This document shows, piece after piece, positions 14,963-29,558 of a stretch of DNA of 64,000 nucleotides. The translations under genes were made by a program, and so were the position numbers. The notes beneath the pieces were generated by a model. It did not search any database, was not told the origin of the DNA, and saw nothing but the letters and a program-made list of their open reading frames with translations. The stretch comes from Pochonia chlamydosporia 170 (taxonomy: Eukaryota > Ascomycota > Sordariomycetes > Hypocreales > Clavicipitaceae). The stretch covers positions 3,596,001 through 3,660,000 of the forward strand of contig NC_035790.1 in the NCBI RefSeq assembly GCF_001653235.2. The letters run 5' to 3'. Position 1 is the stretch's first letter, and the number at the start of each line of letters is the position of its first letter.

Positions 14963-17666
14963 ATGGGCACCTGAGATATCAAGCAATGTCAAGTTGTATC
15001 ATGTCCATACGGATACATACCACGCAAAAGCAAGGCATACTCCGTCATCAACGGGTACGGGTTGGATGGATACGACTGTACCGGCAAGATGATCGTCCTT
15101 TCTTAGAGCGAAACACCGTAAAGGGGAAGCGGATAGCTACTGCATCGTCCAGAATATCACAAGCAGGCTCCCAACATCATAATATTCAACTAAGCCTGCT
15201 GAGAAGAGGGATCAGCCAGCACCATGACTTGAAGCAGGCCAGCCACTCATCTGCTGAGTTTGAGGCCGTGCTGCGGAAATGTCCACACCAAATCCTGAAA
15301 CAATGGCAGATCAAGATCGACTTTGGGCCGCGGATCACAACTTGGACGACCATTCATCCGCCCATGGTGACTTGTTCGGGCTACATCCGCCTGTTCTTGA
15401 CAAGGAGCGTTGTATTACCAGCCGACAGAGTGCAGTTTTATTCGGGAGCCCTTGCTAAAGGAGAATAGAAGCCCACAAGTCCACAAGTCCACAATGGAAA
15501 CGACCCGTTACAGTGGACCGCCGAAACCACCCATGCCCACAAAAAATTGCATCGGTAGGATATCGCGGTATGCTCAGTGATGATCGATGGACATACGTTG
15601 TGATTCGCACGGAGCGCTATGCATGCCGGGTTTGTTCCACCAGGCTCTGTTTGGGAGGTCCTAGATGAAATGCAGGCCCTTTCTCACGGAGGTCCTTCCG
15701 ACAACGCAGGAATTGGACCTCTGAAGTAGATGTCCACGGGTACTGGTCGGGCTCTTCCATGAAATGTCTGTTATACTCGACTTGGCACGCCGTACGTATG
15801 GAGACTTTGCTTAACTACCTTTGGGATCGGATTTTGAACAAAATCGCGTGTCAACAGCGGCGGTCTCATGCCACCTTGCCCATGCCTGAAGGGATCTTTC
15901 TCTCGATACCCACTGAAGCAGGGCTCACTCAGGGGGGTACTGTATAGAATTGTCTCGGAAGATGGTACGGAAAATGGTATGCGAAACAACAATTCCAATG
16001 CCTCACGAAACAGCCCAGCTTCGTCCGTGGTTGGCACTGGTTCGAGAAACCTGGAGTGGGAGGGATATGAATTTATACTCATTGCCAAGCTTCGTCGTCA
16101 AGGCTGGGCTCGCGCTAACAATGCTCCCGTTTTTGGCAACATCGTGGTGGGAGTGGGTAGAGAAGGTCGGAAAGAAGAAGCTTGGCATGCTCGTGGCTGC
16201 GAGCCCCTGCGAGCCTCATGGAAGGTTGCGGCGCCCCCTGGCACAGCCGAAACTGCAGGTGGTATTATGCCATCGTGGTGAGTTGGAAACTTTATCTTTA
16301 CGCCAATGCAACTGGCTGTTTGGGTGACTTGCTGACCATGCTCTCCAATGTAGGCGATGAATTGTTTGCGACGAGAACTTTGGTTCGATTGACAACCACG
16401 ACTACTTTGAGGCGAAGCATTTTGGTTTTCCACTTAACTAATGATGACAGTACGGAGCGAAGTGCCGACCGCAGGATGCCACCTTGGTGACATATGTACT
16501 GTGCGAAAATACTCGTCACAAGCGTCAAGGAGAGCGATCGACAATCTGAACACCAAACGAAACCCTGCAAAGGCCATTCTGCTTCGCCTTTGGCCGTGAC
16601 CTTGAGTCAGAGGCAACGCGCAATTGAAGCAGGAAATTGTGGATAAAATTTAAAGAAATTTCGTTTCTATTTTTTTTTCCTCTGCTCTGCTACAGCACCA
16701 CGACAAGGCCGTTTGTCGCGCGTTACTGTTGTCATGCGCATAGGTTCGTTAAAAAGGATGATGGAACATCAGAGTCAGCAAGTACTTATCTTGTACCTCA
16801 TTCACCGCCCGACCTAGACTTTGCATTACAGCATCAACTGGTGTGTGTCAGGGGGTCGAGGTTGAAGTCTTGAAGAAGAGATGGTGGCAATGCAGTGTCA
16901 ATAGTCGGCTGGTTGTTGACCCATTGCTATAATTATTGGAATGTACTCTTGGCGGCCGGTCCAAATCAAAGTACCAGTCAGCCATGTTTGGAAGCAGATA
17001 CGATGCTGCAATGACTTGACCTTTCTTGCATTGGCCATTAGTTATTCGCTGGCTCGTATTGATTCGGTTCTATGGACGGGCAGGATCCGTATTGCATCAA
17101 TAACTACCAGACAACATTAGCCAAATGGCGGCAGCTCCGCCCGATTGACAGGGCGCCGTCGAGCCTTATCAGTGGATGGCACCGAGCTGGTTCTTCAACG
17201 TGGGTGGTATGCAGTGGTGTGATTCGACACATCGAGGGTTGACCCGTTCTGCGACATCGTGTGAACTGTTTTTTTGGTGTGAAATTTGACGGTTTGGCTG
17301 GTGTGCTTTTGGTGGCTCACGGGCTTTGCCCAGTTTGGAAGCCAGTCACCTTGCAGGCTCATTGACAGGGGCCAAAGAAGGATTATAAGGGAAAAAAAAA
17401 ACTAGTCTTTGGCAAAATTGTGCGAGCCATGGTCATAATTGCGCATCTTCAACCTGTACCTGCCCCTGAGAAGGAAGGAGGGCACGGAAAATGGAGACAT
17501 GGAAGAAATGGAGTCTTGACGACCGCATTGGCTTGTCGATCTGTGTGCAGAGTACATGTTCTGGTCAATGCACGCGCGTCGTTGAAAAAGATTGCAGCTG
17601 GGGGGCGCCGATGCCACCAATGCTTAAGCGCTTGGTGCAGGATGCTTCCATGTCGAGTTGGCTGTG

Positions 17667-17746
17667 CTTGACTGGTGGTCTTGACTGGTGGTCTTGACTG
17701 GTGGTCTTGTCTGGTGGTCTTGTCTGGTCTGGTCAATCTGGTCAGT
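17667..17746. repeat. TTGACTGGTGGTC tandem repeat
   Basis: Five consecutive degenerate copies of a 15-bp unit built from CTTGACTGGTGGT / CTTGTCTGGTGGT, running into CTGGTCTGGTC. It lies about 1.1 kb upstream of the sugar transporter start and belongs to the same word family as the arrays near 13.3 kb and 31.3 kb. Confidence 0.8.
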
Positions 17747-18802
17747 CACATCCAAGTCGTACAGTGTCATTTCGCCACTGTGGCATTAATGACCGCATTG
17801 GTCTGGTCACGTCTGGTCAAGTATGCACAACCGTACGGGCTAGGACATTTTGAAATCTCGTAAATTTGGAATTCCTCGACACGAGTTGTCTTTTTTTGGT
17901 CCTGAGACTTCTGACTGCGAGTCAAAAACGAATAAAGTCCTGTATTTACAGTCCTGTTCAAGTCTTAGTGTAACATTGAAGCTGCAAGCGGTCTGGTGCT
18001 CTAGCCACGTTGATGTTTGGCCTCAAGTGCTTGTCTTGTCTCGTCCATGTCTGGTTGTGCTGGGTCTTCCAGTATGGGTCCGTGGTCTGCTGGGTACCTC
18101 CAGTGGTGATTGAGCCTGATGCCCACATGTGTACTCCATGTCCGTCCTTGTCTGGTGCATGTCGTGCTGCTGCTAGCCAGCCAGGCCCGTGTCTCCTGAA
18201 TTATTACCGCCTAGCCTGGCAACTCTGCAAAATCAGACAAGGACCCGGACAGGACGCTGCACCCCAATCTTGGTAAGGGGCCCCATGAACTGCCTGGCTT
18301 TTTTTTATTGCCTCCATGTCCAGTCCCGTCTCACATCCACCACACGCTCCATTCCCATCCAGTCTCTTCTTCCTTTCCCTCCATTTAACCCTTCAGGGAG
18401 GTCAACCCAAAAACCATTCTTGGCCACGAACTTCTCCCCTCCGTCAACATTCCTCACCTCATTTCCCCTGCCCGCGTGAGCCTAGGCATTTGCTCTCCAG
18501 GTTGTTTTTAACTTTCGATTCTATTCTTATTGATACAAACTTTTTTCTTTTTGCTCTGCCAAGCCTCGTCAATTGCATAACTTGTACCAGGCTCGCCCAC
18601 ACTCCTTAGTACCCCCCCTTCGAAGCTGCCAACCTTTTGGGACCCCAGTGTCTTTTTTTCTTCACAGGACACGGAAGTCCGTCCGCTCGTTTGCGCGTCA
18701 ACTCTGACCCCTAGACATCACCATATCTTCGCGAACTCCATCGCCGACAAGACATTTTACCGTCGACGAATCACCCAACAGTCGATTTAACACAACCTCA
18801 AC

Positions 18803-20242
18803 ATGTCTGAGGAAAAGTCTCGAGTCTCTGGCGAGGTTGCCCGCGGGGAATCCTCGTCCCCTATCCTGCCGACTGTCAATCCTCAGGTCGAAAAGCCTCA
18901 ACCCCCCAAGTCCATGATTCACCCGGCCTTCTATGTGGTGTAAGTCGACAAATTATGCTTCCTTGAGTAGCCGCTTGGCTCTTCCGCTCGTGGGTGATGG
19001 TGCTGACATGACGTTCGCAGTGTTTGGATTGGTTTCTCTTCGTCGGTTATTCTGTTCAACAAATGGGTTCTGGATACCTTGCAGTTCCGTATGTGTTTTT
19101 ACCCCACGCCTTCTGTTCCTCGCGCACGAATCCGACCATGAAATGACATTGTGCTAATCGACGTCGCATTTCAGGTTACCCCGTTATCCTTACCACCTAT
19201 CACATGGCCTTTGCGACTATCTGCACCCAGCTCATGGCTCGATTCACCACTCTTCTCGATGGCCGAAAGACCGTTAAGATGACTGGCCGTGTTTACCTGC
19301 GTGCTGTTGTGCCCATTGGCCTGTTCTTCAGTCTGAGCTTGATCTGTGGCAACTTGACCTACCTCTACCTGTCGGTTGCTTTTATCCAGATGCTCAAGGC
19401 CACCACTCCTGTCGCTGTCTTGATCGCTGGTTGGTCTCTTGGTGTGTCGCAGCCCAATCTGAAGCAGTTCCTCAACGTTTCCGCCATCGTCGTTGGTGTC
19501 ATCATTGCTTCCTTCGGCGAGATCAACTTCGTTTTGGTCGGTGTCTTGTATCAGATTGGTGGCATCATCTTTGAAGCTCTCCGCCTTACCATGGTTCAGC
19601 GACTTCTCAGCTCTGCTGACTTCAAGATGGACCCTCTTGTCTCCTTGTACTACTTTGCTCCTGTTTGCGCTGTCATGAATGGTGTTGTTGCGCTCCTGTG
19701 GGAGGTCCCCAAGGTTTCCATGGCTGAGGTTTACCACGTCGGTCTCTTCACCTTTTTCCTTAACGGTCTCTGCGCCTTCATGCTGAACGTTTCTGTCGTC
19801 TTCCTGGTAAGTACTCTGGCAACCACACGGGTTGGTTTTCTGCATCAGAATGCTAACAGACAATTCACAGATTGGCAAGACTTCTGCTGTCGTCCTCACC
19901 TTGTGCGGTGTCCTCAAGGACATCATGCTCGTTGCTGCCTCTATGATGATTTGGGGTACGCCTGTCACTCCTCTGCAGTTCTTCGGTTACTCCATTGCTC
20001 TGGGAGGCATGGTCTACTACAAGCTTGGTTACGATCAGCTCAAGGGCTACATGGGCGAGGCTAGCCGACAGTGGGCAGAGTTTGGTGCTCGCAAGCCTAT
20101 TTTGCGCAAACTTGCCATCATTGTCCTCTCCGTCTTCATCTTCTTCTCGCTGTTCACTGCCATGGCTCCCTCTTATGCCTATGACCCGAGCAAGTTGACG
20201 AACACGGTTGCAGGCCATCTTGGCAAGACGGGTTCCCAATAA
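18803..20242 (+). CDS. Nucleotide-sugar transporter of the TPT/DMT family, probable UDP-Galf transporter
   Basis: Four exons: 18803-18939, 19021-19088, 19175-19806 and 19871-20242. They total 1,209 nt, or 402 residues. The hydrophilic N-terminus (MSEEKSRVSGEV) is followed by about ten hydrophobic segments in the triose-phosphate/nucleotide-sugar transporter pattern, for example FSSSVILFNKWVLDT, GNLTYLYLSVAFIQMLKA, GVLYQIGGIIFEALRL and LTLCGVLKDIMLV. The protein should act in the Golgi membrane. The specificity assigned here, UDP-galactofuranose, rests on context: the mutase gene is the nearest neighbour and is divergent, and in Aspergillus nidulans and A. fumigatus the UDP-Galf transporter (UgtA/GlfB, about 400 residues) is encoded beside the mutase. 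The family also includes transporters for other sugars, so family membership is firmer than substrate. Confidence 0.88.
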
Positions 20243-21326
20243 AGCCTTTGCATTGCAAAAATGATACTTCAACCCAGAGTCCATGGCCAGACTATTTGTC
20301 AAAAGGTCTAGCAGAATGTCATGGGCAACGGTCGTGCGCAAGTGATCTTGCGTGCGCAATACGGGGCAAGCCCATGAATGACAACATATGTTACAATTTT
20401 CTTTCACACAGTTTTCTCATGGTGTGCCTTCTTTTTTCCTTTTTCTTCGCACATGCCATTGGGACAAGCTACCCCTGTTTCAGCTGTACACCAAAATGAC
20501 AAACCAACTCGTGGACTCTGATTTAATGCGGAGACCAGAGAAGAGGCTATAAACTTTTGGTCGGCTGCAAGGGCGACGCGCCTCTCCAATGTATTACACT
20601 TATAGAGCAAACTTGGGGCGCAGAGCGCAGGTGCGCGATACTGGGCGGAGCTTGCACGGGACCGGCATCATGAAGGGTGTCTAATCTGATGTACTTTAGA
20701 CGGCGTTTGATTCATAGAGACGTAGAAATGAAATGGCCCAAATGGGGCAATGAATTTGCTGGTGCGGTGTATGCGTTCATGTGAGTTGCGATGGGTGAAT
20801 GCTGCAACATGAAATACTACTTGACTCTTCGAGTAGTGCCACGGGGTGGTTGCAAGGAAGCACTTGGTACGGCATGGCAATCTTGGCCATTGGATTGCAT
20901 TTGCATGTACAGGGAAGCACTCCGTTGTCTTCACGAATCCCAGTCACGGGTTGACATGTTGTGCAAACCACAATCTTCGCCTGACATCTACGCCTCGCAA
21001 TTCGACACGAATGTTTTGAAATGTTTTATTCCAGAGTATCATGTCCTGGAACCCACCACATGCAACATCACCCCTTTCCCCTCCAAAACCACCATGCAGT
21101 TTACACCATGTACCATATGCCTCGCAAGCCCATCGCCTTCCCGTGTCATCACCAGCTCGTACTTTTTGTTTTCGTTCACCGTCACGCAGGGAGCAGTAAA
21201 AGTGAGGATGCAAATAATGGATTTTGCTAGTGTTTAATGAACCTTTTCCTTTGAATTCATTGAGCCCATAACCCTTGCTAATTGCAGTTTACAGCCCTTG
21301 CCGTGCCAACTCCCGGTCCGTTATGT
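20243..21326. other. Intergenic between convergent genes, no gene seen
   Basis: This is the space between the 3' ends of the transporter and the eL27 gene. It holds only short open frames without motifs, plus probable 3' untranslated sequence on each side. Confidence 0.6.
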
Positions 21327-22022
21327 TTAAAATCCTGCAAAACGTTAGCATAAGGTCGTCCTTGTCTTTCTGTACGCATCTCATATGACGTCGCCATAGG
21401 AAAAAGGGGCCAACATACGCAGAGGGGTAAAGAACCATCGGTTCTTGCCGCTGGTGTAGCGCTCCTCCAACACCTTCTTGACAGTCTTCTTCGCATCCTC
21501 CCGCTGGCTGACCTCCTTGAAGGTCTCGCCGGAGATGGCGCCCTTGAGACCCTCCAGCTCGAGGGTGTATCGCGTGGGCATCAGGTGGTTGTAGTTGATG
21601 ACCTTGATGAAGGGCTTGATCTTGGAGCGCTTCTCCTGGCGCGTCTTTGACATGCGGCGGGTGATCTTGGAGGGGTAGCGCTCGATGCCGGCGACGACGG
21701 CGTGCCCGAAGGGATGGGGCTTGTTGCCGTTGTCGATGGGCTGGATGATGACGACCTGGAGTTTTTTTCAATTCTGGTCAGTTTTTGGAACCGTGCAAGG
21801 GAGTATGGTCTGGCAGTGGCTGCGTATGTGTTTTTCGAATCGATTGCTGCGTTTGTTGTAGTTCCCAATTCCGTGCATCTTTGTCGTAGCCAATGCACCA
21901 TGAATTCGATATACGCCCACTGCCAGACACAATTTGACGGTTGGTTTTTAAAATCGTACCTTCTTGCCGGCATATCGGCCGCGGGTGATGATGGCGACTC
22001 GGCCGACCTTGAGGAACTTCAT
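21327..22022 (-). CDS. RPL27: 60S ribosomal protein eL27
   Basis: Three exons: 21960-22022, 21419-21755 and 21327-21334. They total 408 nt, or 135 residues, the expected length for this family. The start [20 protein letters not shown] carries the KOW-type beta-barrel. The middle has [18 protein letters not shown] and [13 protein letters not shown], and the protein ends FFTPLRF, as in yeast and animals. The last exon encodes only the final two residues and the stop, reached through an 82-nt intron; without it the protein would lose its conserved end. The first intron (204 nt) is long for this window, as is common in ribosomal protein genes. The 5' end is about 290 bp from a divergent Nce101-like gene, so the two share a promoter. 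Confidence 0.97.
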
Positions 22023-22161
22023 TTTGTCCTGCTGCGTGGTCGGGTATGTGGTTAGTTGGGGAGGATTTCGACGTCGTGGACCGTGGACCTAAGAAATTCC
22101 TGTGCAAATTTTGGGGTTTGTGGGTTTGGCAATTTGGGGCAAGCGAGCTGCATGTGCGCTG

Positions 22162-22169
22162 TCACGTGA
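22162..22169. promoter_or_regulatory. TCACGTGA palindrome in the shared eL27/Nce101 promoter
   Basis: A perfect 8-bp E-box-type palindrome 140 bp upstream of each start codon. A reverse CCAAT box (ATTGG) follows at about 22202. bHLH and Cbf1-type factors bind CACGTG in fungi; whether this site is used is not shown by the sequence. Confidence 0.4.
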
Positions 22170-22309
22170 TGCTTTCTGGACCTCGACATGCGGTGTGTTG
22201 TGATTGGTTGGGTGGGGCGGGCATCCTTCTCAGGTCGCCTCGGACTCTTGAGCTTGTCGTGTTTGTCTGTCCTACTGATAGCTCTGCAGGGTGTTTTACA
22301 ATCTCTTTC

Positions 22310-22567
22310 ATGATCGCCAGCACAAACTTCATGATGCCTGCTCCTGCGTACATCATTTCAAGGGTCGCTGACCCCATTTTCGCGCTCGTTATTGGCGTGT
22401 CTGCTGCTGCTATGCGCATCAATCGCGAGGAAACGGCCAAGGGGTACACTACGCAGCAGACGATTGACAATGGTTTAAGGTAGGTAGACTACTCACTCTT
22501 TCGACTTTTAAACGCAGCTCTAACGCATCACTTCAGACGTATCGGCCTGTCGAAGAAAACGGCATGA
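22310..22567 (+). CDS. Small Nce101-like (non-classical export protein 1) membrane protein
   Basis: Two exons, 22310-22479 and 22537-22567, joined across a 57-nt intron: 201 nt, 66 residues. One hydrophobic segment (PAYIISRVADPIFALVIG) is followed by INREETAKGYTTQQTI and a basic end (RRIGLSKKTA). This pattern, a single transmembrane helix with a conserved SR.ADP.FA start and an NRE.....T motif, is that of fungal Nce101/NCE1 proteins. Yeast Nce101 was implicated in secretion of proteins lacking a signal peptide (family knowledge). The start is uncertain: ATG at 22310 is used, but 22331 or 22334 would begin the protein closer to the helix, and an upstream exon ending at the AG near 22289 cannot be excluded. 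It is divergent from the eL27 gene. Confidence 0.72.
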
Positions 22568-22659
22568 TTTGTATCAGCCTTATGAATTTGAACGCCTGCT
22601 CATGAACCTATATCTACCGAAAAGCGCAACCGAAACTCCCGCACAGTCCAACATTACAC

Positions 22660-23454
22660 CTACACGTCAAAAGACGGCCCGTATTCCTTCTTCATAGCCT
22701 CCCGCACAATCTGACCGCACAGCTTGGCCGTCGGGTTGACACTCACGGCGAGCCCCTTTGCGATCTGATTGCCGTACCGACCACCAAACGCCAAGTCATG
22801 CGAGGCAGCCTGTTCAAACTCCACGCGAGTCCATTTCGCCTCGTCTCGGCTCTCATCGATATCTAACAGACGGTCGGACAGTAATTTGGATGTTCGGAGG
22901 TAGATGGCCGCTCGTTGCGTGTACGCCATGGACAGGGTCCGGGCCGCTTGGGGCGAGATGGGCGTCGACAATGTAGCCGGTGACAACAGGGAAATGGACT
23001 TTTCCAAGTCTTGTAGAGCTCCCACGGCGGCCTTCTTCTTCTCAGAGGCGTCAGGCTGCTCAATCAGTGGCAGAGGCATGCCGGTAGTAATTTCGAGTAG
23101 CATCGCGTCTCCGTACAGCCGCCTCATGATTTGGGCGCGGTTGTTTCGGGCGCTAGCGTAGTTGGGGAATTCTGAAATAAGAGTGTCTAGCTCGGCGAGG
23201 CAGTTTCGGTATCCATTGATGGCTGTTTCGCTTGCATCTTGTGATTGCGATTCACTGAATTCTGTTTCGATGGTCTGGATTTTGGAAATGATGTTACGCT
23301 CTTGCTGGACGACCTTTTCGTAGTCGGTTCCGCTGACGTGAGGATCGCGAGGGAGCGACTCGTCCGTTGTGACACCTGTGGCAGGGTTCGACTCGGGGTC
23401 CTTGATTTTTTCGAGAACGTTGACGTCTCGCGTGCTGAGGTTCACGTACGCCAT
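22660..23454 (-). CDS. TTC36-like tetratricopeptide repeat protein
   Basis: Intronless, 264 residues. It matches the TTC36 family along its length: an N-terminal DVNVLEKIKDPESNP segment (compare the early NPD block of animal TTC36), a TPR with YASARNNRAQIMRRLYGDA, a second with GALQDLEKSISLL, a third with AYTQRAAIYL, and the diagnostic tail VEFEQAASHDLAFGGRYGNQ followed by VNPTAKLCGQIVREAM. It is longer than the animal protein (about 190 residues) because of insertions between repeats. TPRs bind partner proteins. In mammals TTC36 has been reported to protect 4-hydroxyphenylpyruvate dioxygenase from degradation, and its loss causes high tyrosine. The next gene here, divergent at 1.6 kb, encodes that very enzyme, so a role in tyrosine catabolism is a reasonable inference. 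Confidence 0.88.
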   Translation of the reverse strand: MAYVNLSTRDVNVLEKIKDPESNPATGVTTDESLPRDPHVSGTDYEKVVQQERNIISKIQTIETEFSESQSQDASETAINGYRNCLAELDTLISEFPNYASARNNRAQIMRRLYGDAMLLEITTGMPLPLIEQPDASEKKKAAVGALQDLEKSISLLSPATLSTPISPQAARTLSMAYTQRAAIYLRTSKLLSDRLLDIDESRDEAKWTRVEFEQAASHDLAFGGRYGNQIAKGLAVSVNPTAKLCGQIVREAMKKEYGPSFDV

Positions 23455-26315
<2,861 letters not shown>

Positions 26316-27236
26316 ATGGTGGGGGAAATGTGGGTGAAAGAAAAAAAAGTGGAGGAGAGTATCCGTCTTGACAGTTGGACGAGGTGCGAGGTTGAAAGAG
26401 ATTCCAATGTTGGGTCTCGTTTCATTTTCATTTTGTTTTTGCTGGGAGGAGTCAGTCATCATCGTCTTTATTAATCACGCATGCATGGAATGAGCCCGCG
26501 ACGAGTTATGTTTGTCGTCTTAGTTTACGTCTTGGGTACAACTGAGTTGTCCTTGAGGTTCTTGCGAGTAGATTCTGCAAGAACAATTCTCCATACAATC
26601 AATAAAAATTGGAAACTATCAATACAGCATCTCTAGGTGCGCCGTCTTTGTTTGACGTCCAGTCTCTTCTGTTGACTGTGTTGCCTGAGACCACCCTGTT
26701 GTCCATCCCAATGGAGTTTGCCAACATCGAAAGTTCCACACAACAAGGCAGATGACCGTGCTTTCGTCTTTCAAGCCGCCATTACCGTGTGGTACTCGTC
26801 CGGCTATTGCATGGCCATTCCCGACAAGGATAAAATGGAAGATTCAGAGCTCATACGTTACAAGTGACCAAATTGCAACAAGGCTAATTCCTGCAATCAT
26901 TGTGAGCAAGACATTGTGTGGCACGGCATGATAGCAGCAATTAATCCAAGATAAAACCACCCGTCGAGTATCAGATATATCACATTTACCAAGTATCTGT
27001 CCCCCGACACCGGCTGCAATTATACACAGCATTAAAACAAAGCGTGTTCAATGTCCCACCAGTCTTGATGGGAGATCAACACCTCCCAAATTCTGTCTGC
27101 ATTTTGTCTCCTACTCCGCACGCCTTAGCTCGTATCGCTTCCCAACCCATCCATGCAATAATAAATACCAAAAAAAATCCCATAATCCCGCTAGTTTTGC
27201 TCCCAAGATGAAATCCGCAAAGTTAAACCAATTCGC
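26316..27236. other. Intergenic between convergent genes, no gene seen
   Basis: This spans the 3' region of HPPD and the 3' region of the TFIIH gene. Open frames are short and without motifs. Confidence 0.6.
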
Positions 27237-28709
27237 CTAGGCGTCTACCTCCATCGCCCCGTTTGTTTGATGTGTGTATCCATTGCCGTTCGTGGCTGCA
27301 AAGTCGCTGTGGACGTTGCTCTGGCACCCCGGGCAATTATGTATGATTTCGTGCGCAAACACATCGCAATCAATGCAAAAATGATTACCGCACACTTCAC
27401 ATGCATACCTGCCACTTTCACTGACGCCTTTCGCCTTTGAATGGTGCGATTCCTCTTTGGACTTACCCCCATCGACCTTGTTCTTTGGCGGCTCTGGAAA
27501 TGGACACAAGCATGAGAAGCACGCGCTTGACCTTGTGGCGTCAGCCCATGAGACCTCAACCCAGTTTCTCAGAGGGAAGAGATGGTGATACGACCGAGCC
27601 AAATGTGTGGACAGAATGAGGGTCAGTCCGCAGGCAGGGCATTCCGCAGGTAGCCGGCATACACGCGCCCAACATCTCGTGCAATTATATCCCTCCCTCT
27701 GTGGTTTGCTATGACAGGCGCAAAAGCTAATAGCCCCTCCCGGTGCGAGAGTCCGTGACGGAAATCCCATCATCAACAAACTTGCAGTGTTCTGTTCCTT
27801 CGTCCTTGTCACCGGTGGTGTCGTACTGGCAAGAAATAAATCTCTAAAGTGGACTTCATCCATGGCAACATTGTATTGGGAGTCATCTCCTGCATTCGTT
27901 TTTGAGCACAAGTCCGCGCAAATGGCGACTTGTGCGGAAAGACCGACGATGGAGACCCGTATCTTGTCCGTGATGAGATTGGCAATCGTTTCGTGAATAT
28001 CTCCAGGGTCGCTCGACAATAAGGCGCCATAAATAATGAGAACTTCTCGAGTTCCGTGTGAAGGTGCGTGACTACAACAGATGAAATTAGCATGCTGTCG
28101 TCCCCGGCAGCGTTGCAGAAAACAAACTCACAAAAGTGCGCCGCGGCACATCTCCAGCGCATTCTGCAAACTAGGATTCCCCTGGGGATCTTGCCCTTCC
28201 ACTGCTTTCAACCGCTCGATATGATCTGCAGGATTACCACTGAGGTCACTTATCCTCACAGCCACACCATCCCTCATGCCAAGAATGCCCAGCTGCGAGA
28301 TGGGGTTCTGCTCAAAATACTCCTTGACAAACGCCAGCGCGTAGCTTATCGTTAGCCTGTACCGCGTAGGAAGCAGGTCCTTCTCCGTCATGGCAAACGA
28401 CATATCCAAGACCAAAATCATGTGCCGTATGATACCTCGCTGGAGAGGAGTGGTGTCACGCATCAACCGCCGGCGCTTCTCCGCCTCCAACAGTGAGAGA
28501 TTGAGCATGCCATCTTGGTCCTCCTCGGGCAAGTTTAGTTCCCACGATCTTTTAGACTTCTCCCAGGCTTGTTCGCCATTTTTCTTCTTCCGCTTCGATC
28601 GGGAGGGTTTGCTGCGCGATGAGGGGCCTTCGTCGTCGGTCACTTGGTGATCAACCAGTTCATCGTCCGACATGTCGTCCGCGACGAATTCGCCGTCAGA
28701 GTCGGCCAT
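27237..28709 (-). CDS. SSL1: TFIIH core subunit Ssl1 (p44/GTF2H2)
   Basis: Two exons, 28132-28709 and 27237-28071, with a 60-nt intron: 1,413 nt, 470 residues, normal for Ssl1. The acidic/basic N-terminus (DSDGEFVADDMSDDEL, SRSKRKKK) is followed by the Ssl1 vWA domain (GIIRHMILVLDMSFAMTEKD, then FEQNPISQLGILGMRDG, and REVLIIYGALLSSDPGDIHE after the splice). Next are a C4 zinc motif (CHSKPQREGYNCTRC ... CRLPAECPACGLTLI) and a C-terminal RING-like part (CFSC, YACEVCGNHFCIDCDVFAHE, CPGC). Ssl1 is a non-enzymatic subunit of the TFIIH core that contacts the helicase Rad3/XPD and serves transcription initiation and nucleotide-excision repair in the nucleus. The C-terminal tail (NGNGYTHQTNGAMEVDA) is lineage-specific. 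Confidence 0.96.
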
Positions 28710-29558
28710 GATGGGCTGTCGACACCTCTATCGAACTTTCTGTCGTTTGGGATCGCAGCTACGACGCAGATTTGATTCTGCACAGCCCACTTTGTCGTCC
28801 TCTGGCTGCGCTGGTGGTGATTTGAGGTAACATGCACAGTCAAGAAAAGAGCGAGGCTACCAATGCGTGAAGTTGCAGCCTCGTACCTCCAACTCCACCA
28901 AGCTCGGACATGGGAAGCTCCAGCAACCAATTAAAGTCGCCAGCACCTTAAGTGCTCCTACATCCGCCTCAGCTCACCAATTTTGTTTACCAAGGTAAAT
29001 AACAACTCAGTTTAAATTCAAGTCGAATGCAGACCGGCAGTTTGATTAAACAGTTCTTTAATACACATTATATCGCTACATCGGGGTATACTACGGAGTC
29101 GTATCTAAAACAGCCTTGGAGAACTTGCATTCACCATAGCTCATCGAAGGCAATTGATCCTGGCCCATTTTCACCATGTCGCATCTCATCTCCAAAAGAA
29201 CCCAGCATCGTTATTCTTCATCCACCACGACTTTCGTCATTCGGTGCCGCGTGAAGACCAACTCTCAAGGTAAGCATTAACTAAGCCCGTTTCTAGGATA
29301 TCCAATCACTTTGCCACGCATGGAAGAGTGTTGGAACAGAAATAATTCGGATAGTTCGTCATGCAAAAGCGTCCCCAAAATAATAATAGCCTCGTATTTC
29401 GCCATCAAAACATGCGTTCGTCGTTCGACCATCGACTAAGTCGTCGATTTTAAAAGAGAGATGAAGAAGATGAACATAGATATGCTTCCGCCGTTTAACG
29501 CCACATCCGGAAAAAGAGAAAGAAATAAACTAGCAAAAGACACAATGTTGCCAGCTCA
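28710..29558. other. Intergenic, no gene seen
   Basis: This lies between the start of the TFIIH gene and the stop of the chs7 gene. It holds no open frame with recognisable features. Confidence 0.55.

Larger units (their letters stand above)
12898..18802. other. 5.9-kb divergent intergenic region, no gene seen
   Basis: It lies between the starts of the mutase (minus) and the sugar transporter (plus). I find no open frame with family features. The longest, 14902-15468 plus, has no recognisable motif. The region holds a T13 tract near 13369, GACCAGACTTGACC-type arrays at 13250-13305 and 17667-17746, a TACTCCC heptamer array near 14936, and a pyrimidine-rich stretch at 18300-18560 just before the transporter start, probably its leader. 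Confidence 0.6.

Noticed and set aside
14902..15468. 188-codon plus-strand frame in the 5.9-kb gap
   Set aside because: Starts in a heptamer array and shows no motif or coding-like composition.
19171..19968. 265-codon minus-strand frame
   Set aside because: Antisense shadow of the sugar transporter exon; hydrophilic complement of membrane codons.
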